Of a stretch of DNA of 64,000 nt, positions 17,840-26,839 are shown one piece after another. The DNA lies in the NCBI RefSeq assembly GCF_900156525.1, contig NZ_FTPS01000001.1, forward strand, positions 2,232,001 to 2,296,000, written 5' to 3'. The DNA comes from Pontibaca methylaminivorans. GTDB lineage: Bacteria > Pseudomonadota > Alphaproteobacteria > Rhodobacterales > Rhodobacteraceae. The notes beneath the pieces are model-generated. The model was not told the origin of the DNA and made no database searches. It was given only the letters and a program-made list of their open reading frames with translations. Positions within the stretch are counted from its first letter, which is position 1, and each line of letters starts with the position of its first letter. A program made the translations under genes and the position numbers.

Positions 17840-18528
17840 GACGGCGGCTCCTGGTGGTGGTCCGGGGCAGGGGTGGCGGCGGCGGCGGTCCTTGCGCGCG
17901 CCTGCGCCGCAAGGGTGCGCAGGCGGCTGTCGGAATGACCGGCCAGCCCCGCGGCCATGGCGCGCCAGTAGTCGGGAAAGCCGCAGTTGAGCGAACGCCC
18001 CAGCCAGCCGAGCGCGGATTCGATGTGCCCCGTCTCGATCATGCGGCGTGCCAGGTTGAACATGGCCCAGGGATCGCCGGCCTCGGCCCCGGCGTGGAAA
18101 TAGTCGTCCGCGGCGTCGGGCAGATCCGGGCCGTCACCCGATTCGGCCAGCATGCCGAGCATGTTGAGCGCCTGCACATGACCATGCCCCGCGGCCTTGG
18201 CGTAAAGGGCATGCGCGGTGGCAGTGTCCCGTGTCACGCCGCGCCCGGAAAGGTGAAGGTCGGCCAGGTTGAACATCGCCCAGGCTTCGCCCGCATCGAC
18301 GGCGCGGCGGAACCAGTCGGCAGCCTGCACGGGGTCGGGGGCCACGCCCCAGCCGCGGTCATGGATGCGCCCGAGCATGGTCAGCGCCATCGCCTCGCCG
18401 CTGCGCGCAGCCATGCGGAAACTTTCGATGGCCGCCGGTGCATCGCCGCTGTTCAGCAGCATCTGCCCAAGCGCCAGCGCGGCCCTTGCGGCCGCGCTGT
18501 CCTGTTTTCCGGCTTTGGTTGCCTGCAC
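17833..18528 (-). CDS. Sel1-repeat protein of the siderophore locus
   Basis: A 231-residue alpha-solenoid protein with about four to five Sel1/TPR-like repeats ([67 protein letters not shown]). It has no signal peptide, so it is probably cytoplasmic. It is encoded between the receptor (14 bases upstream) and piuC (7-base overlap), an arrangement known from other piuC loci. Such repeats usually make protein contacts; a partner role with PiuC is inference. Confidence 0.85.
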   Translation of the reverse strand: MQATKAGKQDSAAARAALALGQMLLNSGDAPAAIESFRMAARSGEAMALTMLGRIHDRGWGVAPDPVQAADWFRRAVDAGEAWAMFNLADLHLSGRGVTRDTATAHALYAKAAGHGHVQALNMLGMLAESGDGPDLPDAADDYFHAGAEAGDPWAMFNLARRMIETGHIESALGWLGRSLNCGFPDYWRAMAAGLAGHSDSRLRTLAAQARARTAAAATPAPDHHQEPPSC

Positions 18529-18542
18529 GGTCTGCCCCGCGT

Positions 18543-20822
18543 TCAGAACCGCTTGCTGACCGAGACCACGAAGGTCCGCCCCGAATCCGGGACCGCCCGC
18601 GAGCTGCTGAAGGTCGAGCTGTAGTTCTGGTGATCGGTCAGGTTGTAGGCGTTCAGCGCCAGCCGCCAGTCGTTCTGCTCATAGGAAATCATCGCGTCGA
18701 GCGAGAACGTCTCGGGGATCTGCGCGGTGTTGTCCGGGTTGGAGAAGTATTTCGAGGCATAGCGGATGCCGCCCGCCAGGGTGACTTCGCCGGGGATCGA
18801 GACGCCGCTTTGCGGCAGCACGTAGCTGGTCCAGATCGAGGCGTTGTTGCGCGGAACACCCGGCGCACGGTTGCCGACATTATCGTCCTCAATGCCCGGC
18901 CCGCCACGCACCTTGCCATCAAGATAGGCATAGTTCGCATAGACGCTCCAGGCATCGGTGATTTCGCCCGAGGCGCCGATTTCGATACCGCGGATGCGGC
19001 GGCCCTGTCCGGCGTCCGAGAACCCGACATCGATACTGCCGTCCGGGTTGACGTCATAGCTGTTCTTCTTGGTGATCTGGAAGATCGCCCCGGTCAGGCC
19101 GACTCGCCCGCCCATGAGGTTCATCTTGCCGCCGAGTTCGATCAGATCCGCGCGTTCGGGCTTCAGCGAACCTGCGATTTCGCTATCGAAAGCGTTGACG
19201 TTCATGGCAATGTCCGTGCCTTGCGGACGATAGGTGCGCGCAAAGCTCAGATAACCCATGAGGTCGGGATTGGGCTCGTAGATGATGCTGATCGACGGGC
19301 TGATCTTGCTGGAACTGCCCCTCGCGCTGATTGGGTCTGTTGCCCCGATCAGCAGACCGTCGAAGCTGTTCTCGAAATGATCCAGCCGCGCAGCACCGGC
19401 GATGGACCAGCCGTTTCCGAAAGACATGCGGTCGCTTACGAAAAGCCCGGCATTGAAGGCGGTCGACCGCATCTGCGGGCCATATTCAATCGCAAGGCTG
19501 CCGATGTCATAGACCGGGTTCGTGACCGGAGTGGTGCCCGGGCGCGCCGGCACAAAGGTGCCGCGGCGGCGCTTGTCCACCTGATAGTTCAGATCGAGGC
19601 CGACCATGACATCATGTTCGACCGTGCCGGTCTGGAATTCGCCGCGCAGCGCCAGCACGTTCTGGAAACCCCAGCCTTTCTGCCTGTAGGTCATGCCTCC
19701 GCCAGCGGCATAGGACATGTCGACATCGATTCCGGCGAGGAGGTCCGCAAGCTGTTCCGGGGTGAGCGCGGCGGGATGCGTCGCCGAGCGATCCCGGGTA
19801 AAGCGTGAAAGCCGGGTATCGTTGGTGAGGATCCAGCCATTGCCCATGTCATGGCTCAAGGTTGCGGTGATGTCATGAACATCGGTATCGTCGCGGTCGG
19901 TGCTGCGCACATAGGACGTCCTGCGGCTGTAACCCGGCACGCCATATTCCAGCAGCGGGCGCGAGATGCCGTCCGCGCCTTCGGCCATGGGCTGGCCCAT
20001 GTCGGGTTTGCCGCGTTCGCGCAGATAGGAATAGCCGATGTGGAACTCGGTTCCGGTGCCGATCCCCGTGCCCCAGTCGACGGCGAGCCCGAGGCGGTCG
20101 GATTCCACGTGGTCGCGGTGCGCGGCGTCCTGCTTCTGCGCCATCAGGTTGAAGCGCAGCGCCTGGTTCTCTCCGACCACGCGGTTCGTGTCGATCTGGA
20201 TCCGCCCGAGCGGCCCGGTGCCCGCCATGCCGCTGACGGTCGTCTCGTCGGTCAGATGGGCGCGTTTCGAGGTCTGGTTGATCAGCCCGCCCATGTTGCC
20301 GACGCCGAAGTTGTCCCCCGAGGGGCCTTTGAACACCTCGACCGATTCGGTGTTGAAATTGTCATGGGTGAAGGCGCCGAAATCGCGCAGCCCGTCACGA
20401 TAGATATCGCCCTGCGCCGCGAGGCCACGGATGCGGAACTGGTCGCCGGAAGAGCCGCCGCGCCCCTCGCCGGTCGAAAGGGTGATGCCCGGCACGTTGC
20501 GCAGGGTTTCCTCAAGCGTGATCGCCTGCTGCTGCCGGATGATCTCGGCCGGCACCACCTGGATTTCGCGCGGCGTCTTGAACACCGTCGCCGGCAGGCG
20601 CGAAACACCGGTTCCGGCCTCGTTGGTGTTCGCGGGCGCCGCGCCGGTCGTGATCGAGATGGTATCGAGCGTGGTCATGCCGGGTTGATCCGGCTCGTCC
20701 TCGGGGCTGTTGTCCTGGGCATGGACGGCCTTGGCGGTAGCGATTCCCCCGAAAGCGACACCGAGCGATACGCCGACGGTGGAAAGTTTGAAACGCAACG
20801 ATTGGGGCTGAATGGCAGCCAT
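18543..20822 (-). CDS. TonB-dependent catecholate-type siderophore receptor (Fiu/PiuA-like)
   Basis: A 759-residue outer-membrane receptor. It has a signal peptide ending in KAVHA, a TonB-box-like TTLDTISIT, and a plug domain with SVEVFKGPSGDNFGVGNMGG. A long barrel follows with repeated beta-strand motifs and the C-terminal phenylalanine (VVSVSKRF) needed for assembly. Plug features and the piuC neighbour match the Fiu/PiuA group, which takes up iron-catecholate complexes. It is the first gene of receptor-sel1-piuC-exbB-exbD-tonB. A sigma-70-like promoter lies about 70 bases upstream. Confidence 0.93.
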   Translation of the reverse strand: MAAIQPQSLRFKLSTVGVSLGVAFGGIATAKAVHAQDNSPEDEPDQPGMTTLDTISITTGAAPANTNEAGTGVSRLPATVFKTPREIQVVPAEIIRQQQAITLEETLRNVPGITLSTGEGRGGSSGDQFRIRGLAAQGDIYRDGLRDFGAFTHDNFNTESVEVFKGPSGDNFGVGNMGGLINQTSKRAHLTDETTVSGMAGTGPLGRIQIDTNRVVGENQALRFNLMAQKQDAAHRDHVESDRLGLAVDWGTGIGTGTEFHIGYSYLRERGKPDMGQPMAEGADGISRPLLEYGVPGYSRRTSYVRSTDRDDTDVHDITATLSHDMGNGWILTNDTRLSRFTRDRSATHPAALTPEQLADLLAGIDVDMSYAAGGGMTYRQKGWGFQNVLALRGEFQTGTVEHDVMVGLDLNYQVDKRRRGTFVPARPGTTPVTNPVYDIGSLAIEYGPQMRSTAFNAGLFVSDRMSFGNGWSIAGAARLDHFENSFDGLLIGATDPISARGSSSKISPSISIIYEPNPDLMGYLSFARTYRPQGTDIAMNVNAFDSEIAGSLKPERADLIELGGKMNLMGGRVGLTGAIFQITKKNSYDVNPDGSIDVGFSDAGQGRRIRGIEIGASGEITDAWSVYANYAYLDGKVRGGPGIEDDNVGNRAPGVPRNNASIWTSYVLPQSGVSIPGEVTLAGGIRYASKYFSNPDNTAQIPETFSLDAMISYEQNDWRLALNAYNLTDHQNYSSTFSSSRAVPDSGRTFVVSVSKRF

Positions 20823-20889
20823 GTCCTCTGTCCTCGTCCGAGCTGTTTTGAACTGCTGGCTGGCGGCGTTCGCGCGCTGGCTGTCCGCG

Positions 20890-20917
20890 CTTATAGAACA
20901 AAAGCCGAGGGATTCAA
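20890..20917 (-). promoter_or_regulatory. Sigma-70-like promoter for the siderophore receptor
   Basis: On the minus strand TTGAAT (20912-20917) and TATAAG (20890-20895) are separated by 16 bases, in an AT-rich patch about 68 bases before the receptor start. An A/T-rich near-palindrome over the -10 (GCTTATAGAACAAAAGC) could hold an iron-regulator site, but it does not match a box I can name. Confidence 0.5.
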
Positions 20918-20977
20918 TCAGGAATCAACTTTCCGTGTCTCGCCCCGCCTGACCGTTGCCGCCGCACAACCTCCGGA

Positions 20978-22102
20978 TCAGCCCTGCGCAAACGGCGCAG
21001 CGGGGCTTGATCCGTCGGATGACCAGATCACGCCGGCGTCGATCCCGGCGATGCTGCGCCGTCCGGTCAGGGCCATCGCGACCTCTAGCTCACTGCGCAG
21101 GATCGACACAAGATGCGCAACCCCGGTTGCGCCGCCGACCGCCAGCGCATGGATCTGCGGACGCCCGATCAACACCGCCTGCGCGCCGAGCGCGAGCGCC
21201 TTCAGCACATCCGTGCCCCGCCGGATGCCGCCGTCGCAAAGTACCGGGATGCGGCCGGCTATGGCCCGGGTGATGCGGGGCAGGGCCTCGGCCGTCGCCG
21301 GCGCGGTATCGAGCGTGCGCCCGCCGTGGTTCGAGACGATGATCCCGTCCGCCCCCGCCTCGACCGCGCGCAGCGCATCATTGGGGGACATGATCCCCTT
21401 CAGGATCACCGGCAGCCGGGTGCGCGATTTCAGCCAGGCGATGTCCCCCCACCGGGGTGCCGCATCCATCAGCCCGAGGAACGTCGGCCCGCGCCCCGGC
21501 AGGTCGCGGACCACGGGCGGCCGCAGCCCGTCAAGGTTCGGGCAATCACCGGCCGGCACGAATCCCGCGCGTTGTTCGGCGTTGCGCAGCCCGCTCACCG
21601 GGGCATCGACGGTCACGACCAGCGCGGCGCAGCCGGCGGCCTCGGCCCGGCGCAGCAGGCGTTCGCTGTCCTCGCGCCGGGGCTGCAGGTAAAACTGGAA
21701 CCAGAACGGCCCGGGCGCGCAGGCGGCGACCTCTTCGATGGCCATGCTGGACTGGGTCGAAACCACCATGAGGCTCCCCGTTGCGGCGGCACCGCGGCGG
21801 GTTGCGCACTCGGCCCCCGGGTGGGCCAGCCCGTGCCGCGCAACGGGGGCAAGCATCAGCGGATGCGCAAGGTTCAGCCCGAACAGCCGGGTTTCGGTAT
21901 CGGCGCCGCGCATGTCGGCAAGAACCCGGGGTTCGAGCCGGATCGCATCCCAGGCCGCGCGATTGGCCCGGGCCGTGATCCCGTCGGCCCCGGCACCGTT
22001 CAGATAGGCGAAGGTCGCCGGGTCGAACATCCCCGCGGCCCGGTCCTCATAGTCGCCCGCGCAGGTAATGCCGCTCGGGATCGGACTGTCGCTCTTGCCC
22101 AC
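20978..22102 (-). CDS. FMN-dependent alpha-hydroxy-acid dehydrogenase (LldD-like)
   Basis: A 374-residue TIM-barrel flavoprotein of the lactate/glycolate/mandelate oxidase family. Seen: the FMN-side LMLAPVARHGLAHPGAE, VTVDAPVSGLRNAEQR, catalytic Lys (VILKGIM), catalytic His in SNHGGRTLD, and phosphate-binding VLCDGGIRRGTDVLKALALGA. The start is taken as the GTG with complement 22100-22102 because GGAGGTGAGA directly precedes it and the product matches family length. Longer upstream starts would add an unrelated Arg-rich extension. The substrate is not decidable. Confidence 0.85.
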   Translation of the reverse strand: MGKSDSPIPSGITCAGDYEDRAAGMFDPATFAYLNGAGADGITARANRAAWDAIRLEPRVLADMRGADTETRLFGLNLAHPLMLAPVARHGLAHPGAECATRRGAAATGSLMVVSTQSSMAIEEVAACAPGPFWFQFYLQPRREDSERLLRRAEAAGCAALVVTVDAPVSGLRNAEQRAGFVPAGDCPNLDGLRPPVVRDLPGRGPTFLGLMDAAPRWGDIAWLKSRTRLPVILKGIMSPNDALRAVEAGADGIIVSNHGGRTLDTAPATAEALPRITRAIAGRIPVLCDGGIRRGTDVLKALALGAQAVLIGRPQIHALAVGGATGVAHLVSILRSELEVAMALTGRRSIAGIDAGVIWSSDGSSPAAPFAQG

Positions 22103-22256
22103 TCTCACCTCCGGCGGGTGCAATCGGATGCAGGATAGCAGGGCCGCTGCCGGGTGCCAGCGGTGATGAGCGCCCCGCGCCGGGCGGGGAGTGGACACGC
22201 CGTCCCGGACCCGCCAACATGGCCGCAGAACGAGGGCGGGAAACGGGCGTGAGCGC

Positions 22257-22970
22257 ATGAGTGACGATGACCGGCAGGCGCCGTTCCCGAAGGATGCCCT
22301 GCGGCAGCTTTCGGCCCGCATGGCCGGCGGCATGATCCGCATCTTTGCCCGGCTGCTGACCGCGGTGCAGGCGGAGTGGCGCGGCAGCGAGCCGCTGCCA
22401 CGCAAGCGGATCTATTTCGCCAATCACAACAGCCATGGCGATTTCATCCTGATCTGGTCGGTGCTGCCGATACAGGCGCGCCGGCACTGCCGCCCGGTCG
22501 CCGGCGCCGATTACTGGGACCGGGGATCGCTGCGCCGCTTCATCGGGCGCGACGTGTTCAACGCGGTGCTGATCGACCGGGAACGCGGGTCGCAGCGCGC
22601 CGACCCGATCGCGACCATGGCCGGGGCGCTGGACCGGGGCGATTCGCTCATCCTGTTCCCCGAGGGCACGCGCAACCTCACCGACCAGATCCTGCTGCCT
22701 TTCCGCAGCGGGATTTACCGGCTTGCGGCCGCCCGCCCGGAGGTCGAACTGGTCCCGGTCTGGATCGAGAACCTGAACCGCGTCCTGCCCAAGGGCGAGG
22801 TCATCCCGGTGCCGATCATGTGCAAGGTGATCTTCGGCACTCCGATGCGCCCCCGCACGGATGAGGACAGGAACGCCTTCCTTGCCCGCGCCCGCGCGGA
22901 GCTGCTGGCCCTGCAGGGCCAGCCCGCCGGCGATGTGCCCGCCGGTGCAACGACGGAGCAGACATCATGA
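22257..22970 (+). CDS. 1-acylglycerol-3-phosphate acyltransferase (PlsC-like)
   Basis: A 237-residue acyltransferase. The NHxxxxD catalytic motif is NHNSHGD, and the acceptor-binding motif is FPEGTR. It transfers fatty acyl groups to lysophosphatidic acid or a similar glycerol phosphate. It is the first of three genes; its stop overlaps the start of the CdsA-like gene by 4 bases. The upstream region is shared with the divergent FMN enzyme. The ribosome site is weak. It is probably a second copy beside a housekeeping plsC elsewhere (inference). Confidence 0.88.
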   Translation: MSDDDRQAPFPKDALRQLSARMAGGMIRIFARLLTAVQAEWRGSEPLPRKRIYFANHNSHGDFILIWSVLPIQARRHCRPVAGADYWDRGSLRRFIGRDVFNAVLIDRERGSQRADPIATMAGALDRGDSLILFPEGTRNLTDQILLPFRSGIYRLAAARPEVELVPVWIENLNRVLPKGEVIPVPIMCKVIFGTPMRPRTDEDRNAFLARARAELLALQGQPAGDVPAGATTEQTS

Positions 22971-23914
22971 GCGATATGAGCGGCGATCTGTTCCGGGTCA
23001 TCCTCGGGGCCGGATTGATCCTTGTCGTCGCCTCGGTCATCGGCTGGGCGCTCGGGCGGCGCTATTCGCCCGATGGCGGCAACGTGACCATCGAGAACCT
23101 CAACGACCGCATCCGCGCCTGGTGGGTCATGGTGGTGGCGCTGTCGCTGGCCATGCTCGGCGGGCGCACCGGAGTGGTGATGCTGTTCGGGCTCTGCTCA
23201 TTCGCGGCGCTGCGCGAATTCATGACGCTGACGAACCTGCGGCGCGCCGATCACTGGTCGCTGGTGCTGGCCTTCTTCGTCGTGCTGCCGGTCCAGTATT
23301 ACCTGATCTGGACCGGCTGGTACGGATTGTTCGCGATCTTCATCCCGGTTTACGTGTTCCTGCTGCTGCCCATCGTTTCGGTGCTGCGGGGCGAGACCGG
23401 GAATTACCTTGTCCGCATCGCCGAACTGCAATGGGGGCTCATGATCTGCGTGTTCTGCGCCTCGCATGTGCCGGCGCTGCTCACGCTCGATATTCCGGGA
23501 TTCGATGGCCGGGGCGTTCTGCTGATCGCCTTTCTGGTCGTGGTGGTGCAGCTTTCGGACGTGCTGCAATATGTCTGGGGCAAGCTTGCGGGGCGGCACC
23601 GGATCGCGCCGCGGCTGTCGCCCTCCAAGACGGTCGAGGGGTTCCTCGGCGGTGTCCTGAGCGCAACCCTGGTCGGCGCCGGGCTCTGGTGGATAACGCC
23701 GTTTACGCCGGGGCAGGCGGCGCTCATGGCGCTGGTCATCACGCTCATGGGCTTCTTCGGCGGACTTGTCATGTCGGCAATCAAGCGCGACCGCGGCATC
23801 AAGGACTGGGGCCATATGATCGCCGGCCATGGCGGGTTCATCGACCGGCTGGATTCCGTCGTCTTCGCGGCGCCGGTCTTCTTTCACCTCACGCGCTATT
23901 TCTGGTCGGTGTGA
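22967..23914 (+). CDS. CdsA-like phosphatidate cytidylyltransferase
   Basis: A 315-residue integral membrane protein with about eight spans. The CdsA signature is near the C-terminus: SPSKTVEGFLGG and, further on, SAIKRDRGIKDWGHMI...GGFIDRLDSVVFAAP. It makes CDP-diacylglycerol from phosphatidate and CTP. Translation is coupled to the upstream acyltransferase (ATGA overlap). With the next gene it forms a complete route from lysophosphatidate to a headgroup-exchanged lipid, similar in layout to the enterobacterial ynbABC set. Confidence 0.9.
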   Translation: MSDMSGDLFRVILGAGLILVVASVIGWALGRRYSPDGGNVTIENLNDRIRAWWVMVVALSLAMLGGRTGVVMLFGLCSFAALREFMTLTNLRRADHWSLVLAFFVVLPVQYYLIWTGWYGLFAIFIPVYVFLLLPIVSVLRGETGNYLVRIAELQWGLMICVFCASHVPALLTLDIPGFDGRGVLLIAFLVVVVQLSDVLQYVWGKLAGRHRIAPRLSPSKTVEGFLGGVLSATLVGAGLWWITPFTPGQAALMALVITLMGFFGGLVMSAIKRDRGIKDWGHMIAGHGGFIDRLDSVVFAAPVFFHLTRYFWSV

Positions 23915-23959
23915 CGCCGCGCCGGCCGGCTGCCCGGAAACAGGAAGGACACCCGATCC

Positions 23960-24625
23960 ATGAACAGATCTCCGGCCCGCCGTCCGCTCGCCAGCCGCAA
24001 CACGATCTGGGCCGCGCGCCTGTCGGGCCGGCTTGCCCGGGCCGGGGCCTCGCCGAACGGAATTTCGGTCTTCGGCATGGGGCTCGCGCTGGTCGCGGGG
24101 GCGGCGTTCTGGGCGGCAGGCGGGTTCGGCGGGTCGGAAACCACAGGTGCCGGGCGGGTGCTGCTGCTTCTTCTCGGGGCAGCGGCGACGCAGGGGCGGC
24201 TGCTTTGCAACCTGCTTGACGGGATGGTCGCGATCGAGGCCGGGCGGAAAGCCCCCGACGGCCAGTTCTGGAACGAATTCCCCGACCGGATCTCGGATGC
24301 GCTGATCCTCGTCGGCCTTGCGCTCGGCGCGGGTCTGCCGGCGCTCGGCTGGGCCGTGGCGGCGGCGGCCTTCCTCACCGCCTATCTGCGCGAGCTGGGC
24401 ATGAACTGCGGCTTGCCGGCGGATTTCTCCGGCCCCATGGCCAAGCCGCACCGGATGGCGGCGGTGACGGTAGCGGCCCTGCTGAGCATCCCGGCGCCGC
24501 TCGCCGGCTGGCGCAACGAGGTCATCGAGGCGGCGCTCTGGCTGATCCTCGCCGGCACGATCCTGACCGCGCTGCGCCGGGCGATCCGGCTGGTGCGGCA
24601 GTTGCGGCAGCGCGGCCGGCACTGA
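23960..24625 (+). CDS. CDP-alcohol phosphatidyltransferase family protein
   Basis: A 221-residue membrane enzyme of the CDP-alcohol phosphotransferase family, which swaps CMP of CDP-diacylglycerol for an alcohol headgroup. The signature region reads NLLDGMVAIEAG then QFWNEFPDRISD. Compared with the standard D-x2-DG-x2-AR-x8-G-x3-D-x3-D, the first Asp is Asn, the Arg is Ile, and the Gly-to-Asp spacing is changed. The final D-x3-D is present (DRISD). It follows the CdsA-like gene by 45 bases. The headgroup is unknown. Confidence 0.83.
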   Translation: MNRSPARRPLASRNTIWAARLSGRLARAGASPNGISVFGMGLALVAGAAFWAAGGFGGSETTGAGRVLLLLLGAAATQGRLLCNLLDGMVAIEAGRKAPDGQFWNEFPDRISDALILVGLALGAGLPALGWAVAAAAFLTAYLRELGMNCGLPADFSGPMAKPHRMAAVTVAALLSIPAPLAGWRNEVIEAALWLILAGTILTALRRAIRLVRQLRQRGRH

Positions 24626-24648
24626 TCCATCAGATCAGGAACGCATTA

Positions 24649-25953
24649 CTATTCAGTGAAAACACGTTGGAAAATCGTATCGACGTGTTTCGTGTGATAG
24701 TCGAGGTCGAATTTCTCCTCGATCTCCGCCGGGCTCAGCGCCGCGGTCACTTCCGGGTCGGCGAGAAGCTCGGTGCGGAAATCCTTGCCCTGTTCCCAGA
24801 CCTTCATCGCGTTGCGCTGCACCAGCCGATAGGCATCCTCGCGCGACACCCCGGCCTGGGTGAGCGCAAGCAGCACGCGCTGGCTCATGACCAGGCCGCG
24901 GAACCGATGCAGGTTGGCCAGCATGTTCTCGGGATAGATCACGAGCTTGTCCACCACCTGCGTCAGACGGGCGAGCGCGAAATCAAGCGTCACCGTGGTG
25001 TCGGGGCCGATCGTGCGCTCGACCGAGGAATGCGAGATGTCGCGCTCGTGCCAGAGCGCCACGTTTTCCAGCGCCGGAACCACCGACATGCGCACGAGCC
25101 GCGCCAGCCCGGTCAGGTTTTCGCTCAGCACCGGGTTGCGCTTGTGGGGCATGGCGCTGCTGCCCTTCTGGCCGGCGCTGAAGAATTCCTCGGCCTCCAG
25201 CACTTCGGTGCGCTGCATGTGGCGGATCTCGACGGCGATGTTCTCGATGCTGCTGGCGACCACGCCGAGCGCGGCAAAGAAGGCCGCGTGCCGGTCGCGC
25301 GGGATCACCTGGGTGCTGATCGGCTCGGGCACGAGCCCCATCTTCGCGCAGACATGTTCCTCGACCGCCGGGTCGATATTGGCGAAGGTGCCGACCGCGC
25401 CCGAAATCGCCCCGGTCGCCACTTCGGCGCGCGCGGTTTCAAGCCGTTTCAGGTTGCGGCTCATTTCAGCGTAGAACCGGGCAAAGGTCAGCCCCATGGT
25501 GGTGGGTTCGGCGTGGATCCCGTGGCTGCGGCCGATGCGGATCGTGTCCTTGTGCTCATAGGCGCGCCGTTTCAGCGCCGCGAGCAGATCCTTCATGTCG
25601 CTGATCAGGATGTCCGCCGCCCGCACGAGCTGCACGTTCAGCGTCGTGTCGAGCACGTCGGAACTGGTCATGCCCTGATGCACGAAACGCGCCGCATCGG
25701 CACCGACGATTTCTGAAAGGTGGGTCAGGAAGGCGATCACGTCGTGGCGCGTCACCGCCTCGATTTCCTCGATGCGGGCCACGTCGAACTCGGCATCCTT
25801 CGCCTTCCACACGGCCTCGGCATTCTCGCGCGGGATCACGCCAAGATCGGCCATGGCGTCGCAGGCATGGGCCTCGATCTCGAACCAGATGCGGAACCGG
25901 GTCTGGGGCTCCCAGATCGCGACCATCTCGGGGCGGGAATAGCGGGGGATCAT
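24649..25953 (-). CDS. purB: Adenylosuccinate lyase
   Basis: A 434-residue fumarase/aspartase-superfamily enzyme acting twice in purine synthesis (SAICAR to AICAR; adenylosuccinate to AMP). Seen: MIPRYSRPEMVAIWEP at the N-terminus, TSSDVLDTTL, the signature loop GSSAMPHKRNPVLSENL, and HERDISHSSVERTI. The ATG at 25953 gives the standard N-terminus and has AGGAAAGG about 10 bases upstream. It lies 58 bases downstream of the 5-formyl-THF cyclo-ligase gene on the same strand, so co-transcription is likely. It converges with the CDP-alcohol transferase. Confidence 0.95.
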   Translation of the reverse strand: MIPRYSRPEMVAIWEPQTRFRIWFEIEAHACDAMADLGVIPRENAEAVWKAKDAEFDVARIEEIEAVTRHDVIAFLTHLSEIVGADAARFVHQGMTSSDVLDTTLNVQLVRAADILISDMKDLLAALKRRAYEHKDTIRIGRSHGIHAEPTTMGLTFARFYAEMSRNLKRLETARAEVATGAISGAVGTFANIDPAVEEHVCAKMGLVPEPISTQVIPRDRHAAFFAALGVVASSIENIAVEIRHMQRTEVLEAEEFFSAGQKGSSAMPHKRNPVLSENLTGLARLVRMSVVPALENVALWHERDISHSSVERTIGPDTTVTLDFALARLTQVVDKLVIYPENMLANLHRFRGLVMSQRVLLALTQAGVSREDAYRLVQRNAMKVWEQGKDFRTELLADPEVTAALSPAEIEEKFDLDYHTKHVDTIFQRVFTE

Positions 25954-26011
25954 GGGCGGCGGCACCTTTCCTGTTGCGGTCTGGCGCCGTCATAGACCGC
26001 GCGGGGCCGGC

Positions 26012-26686
26012 TCACAAGCCGGGCGCGCCCTCGCCGGGAACCCGGCCCCTTATCGCGCCGTCGCCAAGGACCAGCGTCGTCATGGGGATGTCCCAGGGCA
26101 TGGGAAAGATGGTTTTCATCTGCGCGAAGGGCTGGCCCACGGCGATCACCCAGGGCATGGATTCGAAACTCGCAAGGGTGCGGTCGTAATAGCCCCCGCC
26201 GTTTCCAAGCCGAAAGAGATCCTCGTCGATGCCGACCACCGGTGAAATCACGATGTCGGGGATTTCGGGGTCGCCCTCGGCCGGGATCGGAATGTTCCAG
26301 ATGCCGCGCTCCATCCTGCAATGCGGTTCCCAGTGGCGGAAGATCAGCGGCGCGCGCTCGGTCTCGACCACGGGGAGCAGGATCCGCGCCCCGGCGCCAT
26401 GCGCGCGTTTCATCCATGGAATGAGGTTCAGTTCGCTGCGGATCGGCCAGTAGGCGCCGATAACACGTCCCTGCAACGGGGCGATGAGCCGGTCGAGCGC
26501 CTCGCTCACGACGTCGCTCATGCGCGCCGTTTCGGCCTGCGGCACCGCGCGGCGTTCGGCATAGAGGCGCTTGCGCTCGGCGCGGCGGAACTGCGCGACG
26601 TCGCGGGCCGCTTCGGGATCGACCACATGGCCGCCGACCAGTTGATGGGCGAAACAGGGCTCCGAGCCCCCGCTTTCTTCGGACAT
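26012..26686 (-). CDS. 5-formyltetrahydrofolate cyclo-ligase family protein
   Basis: A 224-residue enzyme of the YgfA/MTHFS family, returning 5-formyl-THF to 5,10-methenyl-THF with ATP. Seen: FRRAERKRLYAERRAV, GAYWPIRSELN, the substrate loop SPVVGIDEDLFRLGNGGGYYDR, and PMPWDIPMTTLV. The ATG at 26686 follows AGGAG at 8 bases. A strong -35 (TTGACA) and a spaced -10 lie just upstream. The folate role links it to downstream purB in purine supply. In some Rhodobacterales this gene follows 6S RNA, but there is no room for one between the promoter and the start here. Confidence 0.9.
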   Translation of the reverse strand: MSEESGGSEPCFAHQLVGGHVVDPEAARDVAQFRRAERKRLYAERRAVPQAETARMSDVVSEALDRLIAPLQGRVIGAYWPIRSELNLIPWMKRAHGAGARILLPVVETERAPLIFRHWEPHCRMERGIWNIPIPAEGDPEIPDIVISPVVGIDEDLFRLGNGGGYYDRTLASFESMPWVIAVGQPFAQMKTIFPMPWDIPMTTLVLGDGAIRGRVPGEGAPGL

Positions 26687-26708
26687 GGGCAGGTCTCCTC
26701 TGGCGGAA

Positions 26709-26737
26709 AACCTAGAAAGCGCCCGGGCGAATGTCAA
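26709..26737 (-). promoter_or_regulatory. Promoter for the cyclo-ligase-purB unit
   Basis: Minus strand TTGACA (26732-26737) and TAGGTT (26709-26714) with 17-base spacing. The -35 is perfect consensus and the -10 is weak. The predicted transcript starts about 15-20 bases before the ATG. Confidence 0.55.
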
Positions 26738-26839
26738 AGCGCGATCCGGGGCCGCCTGCGGATTGCGGAGCGGCCGCGCGCATCCGGCCGCCGCGCGCTG
26801 TCATGTGGCCGATCCGTCATGCCGATCCGTCGCGGGGCG

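Noticed and set aside
26687-26839. 6S RNA upstream of the 5-formyl-THF cyclo-ligase gene
   Set aside because: A TTGACA promoter sits within about 50 bases of the start codon, leaving no room, and no long central-bubble stem was visible.
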